The translations under genes were made by a program, and so were the position numbers. The notes under the pieces are model-generated. The model did not search any database, was not told where the DNA came from, and worked only from the letters and a program-made list of their open reading frames with translations. 64,000 nt of DNA from JAKAWQ01 sp963840545. GTDB taxonomy: Bacteria > Pseudomonadota > Alphaproteobacteria > Acetobacterales > Acetobacteraceae. Positions 1-10,900 of the stretch are shown here, one piece after another. The stretch lies in NCBI GenBank assembly GCA_963840545.1, contig CAWIZE010000010.1:124001-188000 (forward strand), written 5' to 3'. Numbering within the stretch: position 1 is the stretch's first letter; every line of letters starts with the position of its first letter.

Positions 1-469
1 GCATCGTCTCGGGGCCGGAGGTCAGGAGGTACGCAAGCACGGCCTGGCCTTCCGGCGTGCCGGCCGCCGCTGCGCGCTTCGCCCAGGCTAGCGCCTTCGC
101 GTAATCCGGCTTCGCCTGATCGTCGGGCGCAAAATGCCCCGCCGCGCTGCCTTCTGAAGCGGTCTTTCCGCGCTCGGGCCCGACACCGTGCAGATAGAGA
201 CCAGCCAGCAGCGATTGGGCCTCGACATAGCCGTCCGCCGCCGCGCGCTCGAGCCAGCGGGCGGCTTCCCGCCGGCTCGCCGGCACCCCCGTGCCTTCGA
301 GATAGGCGCGCCCGACCCAATATTTCGCTTCGGTGAGCCCCGCCTGCGCGGCGCGAGCGAACAGTGGGAAGGCGGCCGCAGCCTGCCCTTCCTTGGCGAG
401 CCGTTTCGCCCGCCTGAACGCCGTCTTGGGCGAAAGCGAACCCACAACACGGTCGAACAGCCGCGCCAC
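1..469 (-). CDS. Sel1-like repeat protein (partial, runs off left edge)
   Basis: Reading the minus strand in the frame that leaves the window at position 1 gives Sel1-type tetratricopeptide-like repeats. Examples are AKYWVGRAYLEGTGV, AQSLLAGLYLHGVG and DYAKALAWAKRAAAAGTPEG, with the spaced Ala/Gly/Leu/Tyr pattern of the family. Sel1 repeats form alpha-solenoids that bind protein partners; no enzymatic role is implied. The start is uncertain. No ATG exists in this frame before the upstream stop at about 647, so I chose a GTG at 469, and a TTG farther upstream is also possible. The gene lies just downstream of, and co-oriented with, an HlyD/ABC/RTX secretion cassette, so a role linked to that exporter is an inference. 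The C-terminus is outside the window. Confidence 0.7.
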   Translation of the reverse strand, partial: MARLFDRVVGSLSPKTAFRRAKRLAKEGQAAAAFPLFARAAQAGLTEAKYWVGRAYLEGTGVPASRREAARWLERAAADGYVEAQSLLAGLYLHGVGPERGKTASEGSAAGHFAPDDQAKPDYAKALAWAKRAAAAGTPEGQAVLAYLLTSGPETM

Positions 470-670
470 GTCAGTCGCTCGCCGCGGTGAAGCGGCTGCA
501 TCGCCCGCCGCGTGGCAACTCGCGGCCTTCGAAGGAGCGTCACAGCTTGGCCATGCGCTGCCACGCCGACCTTCCCGGCGGCCGCCCCGGCCACGAGGCA
601 GGGAAAGCCGGACGGCGCCGGCCGCGTCCCTGAACAACCTGCCTCGTCAACACATGGTCGGCATTGCTGC

Positions 671-2098
671 TCAGGATGGTTCCCTCATGCCCTGGCTGAA
701 AACCGGAGCAATCCGATCGAGCAGATACTGCATGATCGTCTGCGTGCCGACCCGGATATCCGTCTGCACCGGCATGCCGGGAGTGATCCGGAAATCGGGC
801 GGCACCCCATGAAGGCGCAGGCTGTCGATCTCCACCCTCGCTGCGTAATAGAGCTCACTCGTCGGAATGTTCTGTGGCGTCGCCGTGGGTGTCGTCTGCA
901 TCTGCGCGATCTGCGTGGCCAATTGCTGCGGAGTGAACGAATTAGAGGTAACGATCCTCACCGTGCCTTTGGCATCTCCAAAGAGAATGAACGGGAATGT
1001 CGCGAACTTGATGGTCACCGGCTGGCCGACCTGCACGAACCCCTGGTCGCCGCCGGCGATATAGGTCTCGATCTCGATCGGAGCATGCAACGGTGAGAGG
1101 GAGAGGAACTGCTGGCCGGATTGCATGATCGAGCCGGGGGAGATGCCGCTCGCGACCTGCAGCACCACGGCGTCCTGCGGCGCGCGGAGCTCGACCAGCC
1201 GGCTCACGAGCCTCGCCTTGGAGATCGACTGCCGCACGGTATCGAGCTGCGTGACATTGGTGGCAAGCTGCGTCGAGAGCTGGGCGTTCCATTGCTGGAG
1301 GAAGGCGTCGCGCTGCGCCTTCGTTGCCTCCAGAGTCTGCGCCGTCGCCTGCGCGGTGGCGATGCTCTGCGCCAGCTCCCCTTGCGTCTGCACCCGCTGC
1401 TGCTGGGATTGCAGCGTGGTGAGCTGGCTGCCCGCATTGAGCTTCTGCAGGACCTCGTTCATGTGCTCGATCTGGTTCGCCAGCACGAGCTGGTCCTGGT
1501 AATAGGCGGCCTGCGTCTCCGCGCCCTGCACCTGCGCGGCATAGCTCGCGATCTGCTGGTCGTAATTGTTGAGCGTGTATTTGAGCTGCGCCATCCGCTG
1601 CCCATAGAGCGCCGCTTGCAGGAGCTGATCTCGGTTGGCGGGGTCGGTCGGCTTGTAGGGCTTGTTCTCGAACTCTGCCCGCTCCTCGGCCACCTCGGCA
1701 GAGAGCGAGGATTCCTGCGCGAGCAGGGTGTCGAGATCGGCCTGTGCCTGCGTCGGGTCGAGCCTGGCGAGCACCTGCCCCGCGTGCACCACCTCGCCCA
1801 CATGCACGTCGATCGCGCGCACGATCGCGGTCTGCAGCGGCTCGAGCTGGATGGTCGGCGCGCGCGAAACCACCTGCCCGTTCGCCGACACCTCCATATC
1901 CATCGGCATGAACTGGGCGATCAGCAGCATCGTCACCAGCAGCGCCGCGACGATCCAGACTGTGTTGCGCGCCGAGCGCTTCGGCGGCGCCTCAAGGATG
2001 ACGCTGGTCGGGGATTGGAACTCGAGAACGGCGGGATTGAGCGCGCCGCCCTTCGGAGCTTCAATCAGCTTCGATGGGAACAGGCGCGGGAGCGGCAT
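671..2098 (-). CDS. HlyD-family type I secretion membrane fusion protein
   Basis: This 475-residue protein has the HlyD layout. A short cytoplasmic N-terminus of about 45 residues is followed by one transmembrane helix at about 46-63 (WIVAALLVTMLLIA). Next come a barrel-sandwich segment with the motif GEVVHAGQVLARLDPT, a long Gln/Ala-rich coiled-coil hairpin at about 130-300, and a C-terminal beta domain. HlyD adaptors span the periplasm and link an inner-membrane ABC exporter to a TolC-type outer-membrane channel. The start overlaps the end of the upstream ABC exporter by 38 bp, so the two are translationally coupled. No TolC homologue is present in the window. The likely substrate is the RTX-like protein encoded upstream. 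Confidence 0.92.
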   Translation of the reverse strand: MPLPRLFPSKLIEAPKGGALNPAVLEFQSPTSVILEAPPKRSARNTVWIVAALLVTMLLIAQFMPMDMEVSANGQVVSRAPTIQLEPLQTAIVRAIDVHVGEVVHAGQVLARLDPTQAQADLDTLLAQESSLSAEVAEERAEFENKPYKPTDPANRDQLLQAALYGQRMAQLKYTLNNYDQQIASYAAQVQGAETQAAYYQDQLVLANQIEHMNEVLQKLNAGSQLTTLQSQQQRVQTQGELAQSIATAQATAQTLEATKAQRDAFLQQWNAQLSTQLATNVTQLDTVRQSISKARLVSRLVELRAPQDAVVLQVASGISPGSIMQSGQQFLSLSPLHAPIEIETYIAGGDQGFVQVGQPVTIKFATFPFILFGDAKGTVRIVTSNSFTPQQLATQIAQMQTTPTATPQNIPTSELYYAARVEIDSLRLHGVPPDFRITPGMPVQTDIRVGTQTIMQYLLDRIAPVFSQGMREPS

Positions 2099-4281
2099 GG
2101 CGTGTTCCTTGCTGATCGAGATGGCGGTTCTGCTGCAGCCAGAGCTGGCGGTAGATCGTGCAGCGCTCGAGCAGCAACCGGTGCGGCGCGATATCGAGCA
2201 GCTTGCCCTCGTGCATCACGATGATCAGGTCGCACTCGGTGAGCGAGGACAGCCGATGGGTGATCAGCACCATCGTCCGGCCCTTGCCGATCCGCACCAG
2301 GTTGGCGTTGACCAGCGCCTCGCTCTCGGGATCGAGCGCGCTCGTCGCCTCGTCCAGGATCAGGAGCCTCGGATCGGTCACCAGCGCCCGCGCGATCGCC
2401 AGCCGCTGGCGCTGCCCGCCCGAGATGTTGGTCGAGCCCTCCTGGATGAAGGTCTCGTAGCCCGCGGGCATCCGCTCGATGAACTCCTCGGCGCCCGCCA
2501 GCCGCGCCGCCCGTACCGCGTCCTCGAGCGTGAGGCCCGGCCGGCCGGCAATGATGTTGTCGCGCACCGAGCCGCGGAACAGGAAATTGTCCTGCAGAAC
2601 CACGCCGAGGCTGCGGCGCAAATAGCGGAGGTTGATCTCCCGAAGATCGTTGCCGTCGAACCGGACGAACCCTGAATAGTCGCGGTTGATGCCCTGGAGC
2701 AGGCGCGCGACGGTCGATTTTCCCGAACCGGACTTGCCGACGATACCGAGCATCGTCCCCGCCGGGACCGTGAAGGAAACATCCTGCAGCGCCGGCGTCA
2801 TCTGGCCGGGATAGCTGAACGTCACTTTCTCGAAGACGACCTCGCCTTCGATCTTCGGCCGGAGCCCACCCGTCGCGGCATCGACCTCCGGCGGGTTGTT
2901 GACCACTTGGCCAACCTCGTCGATCGCGAAGCGGAGCTCCTCCTGGTCCTGGATTACCTTGGACATCGAGACGAGCGGCTGGGCGAGCCGAGCGCCGAGC
3001 AGGAGGAAGGCGATCAGCCCACCCATATCGAGCGTCGTCGTCCCGCTCAGCAGCCAATAGGCGCCGAGGAAGATGAGGCCGCGCTGGATGAAGCGCTCGA
3101 ACGGCATCACCAGGGTCCTCGGCCAGTTACCCAGCCGCCCGCCCTGGATCCGCCAATCGGCGGCGTCCGCCACGCGGAGATCCCACTCCGCCTTGCTCTG
3201 CGGCTCGATCGCCAGGGACTTGATGGTGCGGATCCCGTGGATGTTCTCCACCATGTGCGTGCTCTTGCGCGTCTCCGCCCGCACGATCTGGGCCCGTGAC
3301 GCGGCGTAGCCGCCGGCATGAAGGCGATGACGATCAGCGCCATGACCAAAGCCGTCGCCAACGCCACGAAGGCAAGGGAGGAGCTCATGTAGAACAGGAT
3401 CGGGATCAGCACGATCAGCATGAAAACGTCGATCACCAGCTCGAACATCCGCCCGGTGAAGAAATTGCGCACGAGGTAGAGCTGGTTGATGCGGTGATGG
3501 ATCTCGCCGGCCGGGTGCTGCTCGAAATAATCGAGCTTGAGCCCCAGCATGCGATTGAAGACATGCAGGTTGAGCCTTGCGTCGATCCGCCCGGCGAGCA
3601 GCGTCACCATGTCGACGCGGGCGTATTCGAGCACCGTCTCGTACCCGACGATGGTGACCCAGATCAGGCCCAGCAGCGTCAGGGTATTCATGCTGCCGTA
3701 CGTGATCACTCGGTCGATCATCGACATCACGAGGAATGGCGGGATGATCCCGAGCACCGAGGTCACCATCGAGGCGATCCCGATGTCGCGAAGGAATGTC
3801 TTCTCGCGCAGGATCAGGCGGAGCACCCAGAAAATGTCGAAATGGTCGCGGCCCTCGGCCGCCTCGCGCGGCTTGCGGACCAGCAGGACATCCCCGGTCC
3901 ACACCTCCGAGAGCCGGAGCTCGTCCACGGGGACCGGCAGCTCGCTTTCCCGCCCCTGCGGGTCCTTGATCAGCGCCACCCGCTCGATCGGATCGACCCC
4001 GGTGAGCAGCCCGGCGCTGCCGTCGTTGAAGAACAGCACCACCGGTGAGGGATCGCCGAGCTTCATGAGCTGGCGCCAGCTCACCGCGCGGCGCGCGCCC
4101 AGAGCCCGGCCTCGCGCAGCCACACGACGAGGTCCGCCGGGCTCGGCGCCTCGCCGCCGGCGGTGTCGTGGAAATCGTCCGGGTCGGGTTCGAAGCCGTG
4201 GTAGTGGGCGGCAGCCAGCGCGGCCAGGATGCGCGTGCGGCCTGGCCCTTCCTCGTCGCCGGGCGTAGGGTGCAGCTTCAT
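2061..4281 (-). CDS. Type I secretion ABC exporter (HlyB-like), two frameshifts
   Basis: Three consecutive reading frames together encode one HlyB-like exporter of about 740 residues. The first segment (4281 to about 4085) has a C39-like domain that aligns with the HlyB N-terminus (AALAAAHYHGFEPDPDDF) and lacks a catalytic Cys. The second (about 4085 to 3305) carries the rest of that domain and the first membrane helices. The third (about 3305 to 2061) holds the last membrane helices and the ATPase: Walker A GKSGSGKST, signature ISGGQRQRLAIARAL, Walker B LLILDEATSALD, H-loop ITHRLSS. The breaks sit near 4085 and 3305; each is a one-base shift and no sequence appears to be lost. Either the gene is a recent pseudogene or these are sequence errors. 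Without the exporter the RTX cassette would be dead. Confidence 0.85.
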
Positions 4282-4368
4282 GCCGCGAACTCCTCCGGCG
4301 TGCGCCTCGTAAGTCGGCCCCGGTGGCCAGACGCGGGGCGCAGAGCCCGCATCGCGCGTCGGCGGCGA

Positions 4369-5571
4369 TCAGGAGGTTTGGATATTGATGTCACTGCCGC
4401 TGGCGACGCCGACGAAGGTGATCTTGGTGCCGTCAGAAAGGCTGAGCACGGTGTTGCCGCCGGCCGAAGCGAAGCTCGGAGCACCGCCGTATCCGCTCAG
4501 CGTCACGGCGTCTCCGGAGTGGTAGTTGAAGACGTTGTAGGTGCTCGAGGCGTTCGTCATTCCCTTGGTGAATTCGAAGTTGGTGGCACCGGACCCGCCA
4601 TCCATGAGATCGCCGCCGAGCCCGGCGATCATCACGTCCGAGCCACTGCCGCCGTACATCGAGTCGAGGCCCTGGGAGCTGGCGCTGGTCAGCGTCTCGT
4701 TGCCCGAGGCCGCGACCAGCGCATCGCCGAGGCTGCCGCCCGCCGCCAGCGTATCGCCCGAGCCGCCGCCGAAGATCGTCGCCTTGCCGGCGCCGCCCGT
4801 GATCGAGTTGTTGCCGGCCGAGCCGCCCTGGAACAGCCCGCCGCCGACGCCGCCCTGGATCGTCTCGCTGCCGGTGCCGCCGACCACGGTCGAGGGCGCC
4901 GAGCCATTGACGAAGGTGAGCTGGCCGGAGCCGCCAAATATCAGCGCCGCGTCGTAGCCGGTCGTCGAAATCGTGTCGTTGCCGGTGGCCGCGACCACCG
5001 TGTCATTGACGCCGGACAGCCCGACGGAATCGTTGCCGTTCTCGAGCCCGACGAGATTCGATCCACCGCCGGGGCTCACCGTATCGTTGCCCGAAAAGGC
5101 GGTGAACGTGTCGTTGCCGTCGCCGCCGACGAGCAGATGGGGTCCGCCGCCGGAGGTCGGCGTGCCGATCAGGTTGCCGCCCGAACCGGCGACCACCGTG
5201 CCCGACCCGCCCCCGGTATTGTATTCGACGCCGCTCGCCGAGGAGATCAGCGTCACGTCGCCGGTGCCGCCGTTCCCCGTGATGTTGGCGAAGTTATAGG
5301 TCTCGATCGCCGTGAATGAATAACCGGAAGGAACGGTCACCGGCGCGGTAAGCGGGCCGTCCTCCTGGATTGCGAGGAACCCGGTGTCCCCGCCTGGCAC
5401 CGGCGGGATCGTGGCGCCATTGGCGCTGTAAAGGTCAAAGGCCAGCGTGCCGTTTTGCGCCGCCGTCAGCAGCGGGCCGACGAGTTGTTGCGCGAGCGTA
5501 TAGTCCGTGCCGGCCGGGAAGGCCAGTTCGAAGTAGGTGCCCGATCCGGAGGGAATTGAAACGTCAGGCAT
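4369..5571 (-). CDS. RTX-like glycine-rich repeat protein, probable type I secretion substrate
   Basis: This is a 400-residue protein without a Sec signal peptide. Residues 1-130 are non-repetitive. Residues of about 130-340 are dominated by degenerate RTX nonapeptides of the form GGxGNDTxx or GGSGSDVMIAG, which in the family form calcium-binding beta-rolls. The last 50 residues (NVFNYHSGDAVTLSGYGG onward) resemble the uncleaved C-terminal export region of type I substrates. The repeats are Ala/Ser/Thr-rich and many lack the calcium-binding Asp, so calcium affinity may be weak. The gene is immediately upstream of the exporter and adaptor genes on the same strand, which supports substrate-exporter pairing. 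Surface, adhesin or enzyme function cannot be assigned. Confidence 0.85.
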   Translation of the reverse strand: MPDVSIPSGSGTYFELAFPAGTDYTLAQQLVGPLLTAAQNGTLAFDLYSANGATIPPVPGGDTGFLAIQEDGPLTAPVTVPSGYSFTAIETYNFANITGNGGTGDVTLISSASGVEYNTGGGSGTVVAGSGGNLIGTPTSGGGPHLLVGGDGNDTFTAFSGNDTVSPGGGSNLVGLENGNDSVGLSGVNDTVVAATGNDTISTTGYDAALIFGGSGQLTFVNGSAPSTVVGGTGSETIQGGVGGGLFQGGSAGNNSITGGAGKATIFGGGSGDTLAAGGSLGDALVAASGNETLTSASSQGLDSMYGGSGSDVMIAGLGGDLMDGGSGATNFEFTKGMTNASSTYNVFNYHSGDAVTLSGYGGAPSFASAGGNTVLSLSDGTKITFVGVASGSDINIQTS

Positions 5572-6389
5572 TGCAGCTCCTCACGGCGCTAGGCGTTAGG
5601 GGGAGCCGAGCCCCAACGGGGTCGAACGGGGCAGCGGTGAGAGGCGGAGCGTTTCCTGCACGAAAGCGGAAGCCTTCGATGAACGGTGACTGGGTCCGTC
5701 GCGATCCTCAGAGAGGGAGGCAGTCACCACGGAACTCCGATCGAGACTGCGAACCAGGCGGCGCAACAAGCGGAGGATAGGGGAATTGTGCGTTCGCGAG
5801 CAACGAAATTCTCAAGTCAATAACTTGGCTGTTTTTTGAGTGCCGATGACGGAATGAAGACGTGCCCCGTGATGTTCCCGGGTGAGACTGTCGCGGTGAT
5901 CGCCGATGTGACGCGATGGGTCGGGCGTCGCCGCAACAGCGTCATGGAACGACGGCAACGCATGGCGCGATGTTCGCGACAGGTCCGGACATGCGACACG
6001 GCAAACGAGCGCACGCAACATCATGAGTAACAGAGGAGACACATAGGCGGAGGGAGGTGAAACTCCCCAGCAGCTGCTATCAATGTCCGGTTGTGTGCCG
6101 GACGCGCGCCATCGCCCGGCGGCGGGATTCTAAGACAGGTGTCGATTTTTGCCGCACCGCTCCGCCACGATCCGCCCGCTGCCGATCCGCGCTACGACCG
6201 CAGCGCAGCAATTCGACCGCACGATACAATTTTGGTACCATCTGCCCCGATCCCCGCCCGCCCGATCCCCGCCCGATTGGAGCGGCCTCGACCCCTGTCG
6301 GGCCAAGGCGCGCTCATTGGCCCCGTTTGGGCCCCGTTTGTCCCTGGCCAGGCGGACTGCGGCGGAGCATCCTGGCCATGGTTCCCTGC
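5572..6389. other. Gene-free region between RTX gene and sox operon
   Basis: About 820 bases with no supportable gene. The short open frames here have no recognisable domain, and the long upstream extension of the soxB frame is a GC-rich read-through. The region must contain the leftward promoter for the RTX cassette and the rightward promoter for the sox operon, but I could not identify convincing -35/-10 pairs. A short imperfect duplication of a CCGATCCCCGCCCG-type motif lies near 6250-6275. Confidence 0.6.
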
Positions 6390-7643
6390 ATGCAGCGCTT
6401 CTCGGGTCTCGCCCTCCTTCGCCATGCCGTCCGCGGCCACCGTGATTGGCGGCCGCAATGGCGCGCGCCGGAGCCGAAGGCGGCCTATGACGCGGTGATC
6501 CTCGGTGGTGGCGGCCACGGGCTCGGCGCCGCTTACTACCTCGCCGCCGAACACGGAATGCGCAATGTCGCGGTGCTCGAGCGAGGCTGGCTCGGCGGGG
6601 GCAATACCGGACGAAATACGACGATCATCCGTTCGAATTATCTCCGCGACGAGAGCGCGGCGATCTACGAACATGCGCTCAGGCTGTGGGAAGGCCTTTC
6701 GCGCACGTTGAACTACAACGTGATGTTCTCGCAGCGCGGCGTGATGATGCTCGCGCACGGCGTGCATGATGTCGCCATCGCCAGGCGGCACGTCTTCGCC
6801 AACCGCCTGAACGGGATCGACAACGAGTGGCTGGCTCCGGAGCAGGCCAAGGCGTTCTGTCCGCCGCTCCACATCGGACAGGATCTGCGCTACCCCGTGC
6901 TCGGCGCGGCCCTGCAGCGGCGGGGCGGTGTCGCGCGCCACGATGCGGTCGCCTGGGGCTACGCGCGGGCGGCGGACGCGCTCGGTGTGGACATCATCCA
7001 GAACTGCGAGGTGACGGCGATCCGGCGCGATGCCGCAGGCGCGGTCGCGGCGGTCGAGACGACGCGCGGGACGATCCGCACCCCGAAACTCGGCGTTTCG
7101 GCCGCCGGCCATACCAGCGTGGTGATGGCGATGGCGGGGCTGCGCATGCCGCTCGAGAGCTATCCTTTGCAGGCCCTGGTCTCCGAGCCGATAAAACCGG
7201 TCTTTCCCTGTGTCGTGATGTCGAACACGATCCATGCCTATATCAGCCAGTCCGACAAGGGAGAGCTCGTGATCGGCGCCGGCACGGATGCCTATGTTTC
7301 CTACAGCCAGCGCGGCGCGCTGCACGTGACGATGGAGGCGCTCGCCGCCGTCACGGAGCTTTTCCCGATCTTCCGGCGCCTGCGGATGCTGCGGGCCTGG
7401 GGCGGGATCGTCGATGTCACGCGCGATCGCTCGCCCATTCTCGGCAAGACGCCGGTGCCTGGTCTTTACGTGAATTGCGGCTGGGGCACCGGCGGGTTCA
7501 AGGCAACGCCGGGGGCGGCGCATCTTCTCGCCTGGACGATCGCCAGGGACGAGCCGCACCCGATCAACGCGCCCTTCAGCCTCGAGCGGTTTCGCGACGG
7601 GCGGCTGATCGACGAGGCCGCCGCCGCCGGCGTCGCGCACTGA
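6390..7643 (+). CDS. soxB: Sarcosine oxidase beta subunit
   Basis: A 417-residue FAD-dependent DAO-fold protein. In the heterotetrameric enzyme the beta subunit carries the covalent FMN and the sarcosine oxidation site, producing glycine, and formaldehyde captured as 5,10-methylene-THF. The Rossmann motif AVILGGGGHGLGAAYYLA lies near residues 35-50. The typical N-terminus MQRFSGLALLRHAVRGH is present, which is why the ATG at 6390 is preferred to the ATG at 6378. The C-terminal NCGWGTGGFKATPGAAHLLA matches the family. It is the first gene of soxBDAG, with 11 bp to the soxD start. The frame is intact. Confidence 0.93.
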   Translation: MQRFSGLALLRHAVRGHRDWRPQWRAPEPKAAYDAVILGGGGHGLGAAYYLAAEHGMRNVAVLERGWLGGGNTGRNTTIIRSNYLRDESAAIYEHALRLWEGLSRTLNYNVMFSQRGVMMLAHGVHDVAIARRHVFANRLNGIDNEWLAPEQAKAFCPPLHIGQDLRYPVLGAALQRRGGVARHDAVAWGYARAADALGVDIIQNCEVTAIRRDAAGAVAAVETTRGTIRTPKLGVSAAGHTSVVMAMAGLRMPLESYPLQALVSEPIKPVFPCVVMSNTIHAYISQSDKGELVIGAGTDAYVSYSQRGALHVTMEALAAVTELFPIFRRLRMLRAWGGIVDVTRDRSPILGKTPVPGLYVNCGWGTGGFKATPGAAHLLAWTIARDEPHPINAPFSLERFRDGRLIDEAAAAGVAH

Positions 7644-7654
7644 GGGAGACCGGC

Positions 7655-7942
7655 GTGCTGCTTGTTCCCTGCCCCTATTGCGGCGCGCGGCCCGAGATCG
7701 AATTCCGCTATGGCGGCGAGGCGCACATCGCCCGCCCCGCAGATCCGGCCGCGGTTTCCGACGAAGCCTGGGCGGAATTCCTTTACGTTCGGGCCAATCC
7801 AAAAGGCAGGCACGCGGAGCGGTGGTACCACGTGCATGGGTGCGGGCGCTTCTTCAACGCGCTGCGGGACACGGTGAGCGACAAGTTCGTGGCGAGTGAC
7901 AAGCTTGGCGCGCCGCGCCCGGATCGGAGCCGGGAGCGGTGA
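7655..7942 (+). CDS. soxD: Sarcosine oxidase delta subunit
   Basis: A 95-residue protein starting at GTG. It has the delta-subunit zinc-binding pattern: CPYCG at residues 6-10, then His and Cys in WYHVHGCGRFFN. The small delta subunit binds zinc and helps hold the alpha-beta core together. ALVAL-type start context is absent; the GTG start is chosen because the family begins with a short hydrophobic stretch directly before the CPYCG motif. The stop overlaps the soxA GTG start in the string GTGA, indicating translational coupling. Confidence 0.9.
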   Translation: MLLVPCPYCGARPEIEFRYGGEAHIARPADPAAVSDEAWAEFLYVRANPKGRHAERWYHVHGCGRFFNALRDTVSDKFVASDKLGAPRPDRSRER

Positions 7943-10900
7943 GCGGGAAATTCCGCACGGGCGGCGGCGGGCGCATCGATCGCGCGCGGCCCCTGCAATT
8001 CCACTTCGATGGGCAAAGCCTTCGCGGGCTCGCCGGGGATACGCTGGCCTCGGCGCTGCTTGCCAACGGCGTGCATCTCGTCGGCCGTTCGTTCAAATAC
8101 CACCGCCCGCGCGGCATCATGGCCGCCGGCGCGGACGAGCCGAACGCGCTCGTCACGCTGGCGCGCGACGGGACGCGCGACGGGCGCGCGATGGGGCGCG
8201 CGATCCGGGGCGGCGCACGCCGAACCTGCGCGCGACACAGCTCGAGCTTTACGAAAATCTCGTTGCCGAGAGCCAGAATCGCTCGCCCTCCCTGCGCTTC
8301 GACTGGGGCGCGGTGAACGGGCTCATCGCCCCGCTCCTGCCGGCCGGCTTCTCCTATAAGACCTTCATGTGGCCGCGCTCCGCCTGGCGGGGCGTCTACG
8401 AGCCGGCAATCCGCGCGATGGCCGGGCTCGGGCGGGCGCCGCGCGCGGCCGACCCCGACCGCTACCTCAACCGCTTTGCGCATTGCGACGTCCTGGTGGT
8501 GGGGGCGGGGCCCGCGGGGCTGGCGGCCGCGATGGCGGCGGCGGATGGCGGGGCGCGGGTGATCCTTTGTGACGAGCAGGCGGAGCCCGGCGGTTCTCTG
8601 CTCGCAAATGCGGCCAGCCGCGTCGAGGGCGAAGCCGCCTCGGTCTGGCTGGCGGCAACGCTGGCAGCGCTCACCCGGAACCCGCACGTGACGATGCTCG
8701 CCCGCACCACGGCGTTCGGCTATTTCCTCGACAACATGGTCGCACTCGCGGAGCGCGTCACCGACCACCTGGCAGCGCCGGATCCCCGGCTCCCGCGCGA
8801 ACGGCTCTGGCAGGTGCGGGCGCGCGAGGTGGTGCTGGCGAGCGGGGCGATCGAGCGGCCGCTCGTCTTCCCCGGCAACGACCGCCCGGGCGTGATGCTC
8901 GCCGACGCGGCGCGCACGTACCTGGTGCGGTACGGCGTGAGGCCGGGCACGCGGGCGCTCGTCGCGACCGCGCACGACACCGCGTACGCGGCGGCGATCG
9001 CGCTTCGCGAGGCGGGCATCGCGATCGCCGCGATCGTCGATGCCCGGCGCGAGGCAACCGGTGACCTGCCCGAGGCGGCGCGCCGTGCTGGAATGGAAAT
9101 CCGCACCGGCAGCACCGTCATCGCGACGCGCGGCCGGCTCAGGATCACGGGCGCCCGGATCGCGGCACCCGGCGCGCGCGCGGCCGCGGCGGAAGACGTG
9201 AACTGCGATCTTCTCCTGATGTCCGGCGGCCTGACGCCAAGCGTGCATCTCTTCTCCCAGGCACGCGGGACGCTCCGCTTCGACGAGGCATCGGGCGCGT
9301 TCCTTCCCGATCAGTGCCCGGAGCGCCTGCGCGCGGCCGGCGCGTGCAACGGCGTATTCGATCTCGGCCCGGCGCTCGCGGACGGAGCCCAGGCAGGCGA
9401 GGCGGCCGCGCGCGCGGCGCTCGGGCAGGCCGCCGCCGCGCCGCGTCCCGTCCCGGCCGCTGCCACGCCGCGCGCGGACATCGCGCACCTCGCGCTTTCA
9501 CCGCCAACCGCTCGGCCCGGCAAGGCGTTCGTCGATTTCCAGAACGACGTCACCGAAGCGGATCTCGCGCTCGCGGCGCGCGAGGGGTTTCGCTCGATCG
9601 AGCACATCAAACGCTACACCACGACCGGCATGGCCACCGATCAGGGCAAGACCTCGAACGTCAATGCGCTCGGGATCGTCGCGGGCGCGCTGGGCAGGCC
9701 AATTCCCGAGATCGGGCTCAGCACCTTCCGCATGCCGTACACGCCGGTGAGCTTCGGCACGCTGGCCGGCCCGGCGCGCGGCGAGCTGTTCGATCCCGTG
9801 CGCACCACGCCGATGCACGAATGGGCGGCGGCGCAAGGGGCGCGGTTCGCGGATGCCGGCCAGTGGAAGCGGGCGCGGTTCTTTCCGCGCGCAACGGAGG
9901 ACATGGCGGCTTCCGTGGCGCGCGAGTGCCGCGCGGTGCGCAGCGCCTGCGGGATCTTCGATGCCTCCACGCTCGGCAAGATCGAAGTGACCGGCCCCGA
10001 CGCAGCGGAATTCCTCAATCGGATGTACGTGAATTCCTTTACCCGGCTGGCCCCCGGCCGCTGCCGCTATGGCGTGATGCTGAGGGAGGATGGCGTCGTT
10101 TTCGACGACGGCGTCCTCGGCCGGCTCGCCGCCGGGCGATTCCATCTCACCACCACCACCGGGAACGCCGCCGCCGTGCTCGCGGCGATGGAGGATTATC
10201 GCCAGACGGAATGGACGGATCTCACGGTCTGGCTCACGTCGGTGACCGAGCAGTGGGCGGTGATCGCGGTGCAGGGGCCGCGCGCGCGGGCGGTGCTCGC
10301 CCCGCTCATCGCCGGGCTCGATCTGTCCCCCGCCGCATTCCCGCACATGAGCGTCGCGGAGGCGCAGGTCTGCGGCGTTCCCGCGCGCGTCTTCCGCGTG
10401 AGCTTCACCGGCGAGCTCGGCTTCGAGATCAACGTGCCGGCCGATTACGGGGCGGCGGTGTGGGAGGCGGTGTACGCGGCGGGCAGGCCGCACGGCATCA
10501 CGCCGTACGGGACCGAGAGCATGCATGTGCTGCGCGCCGAGAAGGGCCATATCGTCGTCGGCCAGGAGGCGGACGGCACGGCCGGGCCGCAGGATCTCGG
10601 CCTCGGCTGGGCGATCGGCAAGGGGAAGCGCGACTTCGTCGGCAAGCGCTCGCTCGCGCTCGCCGGCATGGCGCGGCCGGATCGGCCGCAGCTCGTGGGC
10701 CTCCTCACCGAGGATCCCGCCCAGCGGCTCGAGGAAGGCGCGGCGATCGTGGCTCCGGGCGGGAGCAGGCCGCCGCCCGCGATCCTCGGGCACGTGAGCT
10801 CCGCCTATCTCAGCGCGACGCTCGGGCGTTCGATCGCGCTGGCCATGGTGAAGGGCGGCCGGGCGCGCATCGGCGCGCGGCTCACCGTTCCGATGCCGGA

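Noticed and set aside
5813..5836. CAAGT/ACTTG stem followed shortly by six T residues, as a terminator
   Set aside because: Only a 5-bp stem, with a gap before the T run and no plus-strand gene ending there.
7854..9488. Long minus-strand open frame of 544 codons opposite soxA
   Set aside because: Arg/Pro/His/Ala-rich composition with no motif; it is the antisense of a conserved enzyme and a common artefact of high GC content.
9911..9935. Partial match to the CRISPR-like repeat (CTTCCGTGGCGCGCG)
   Set aside because: It lies in conserved soxA coding sequence and lacks the rest of the repeat; a chance match.
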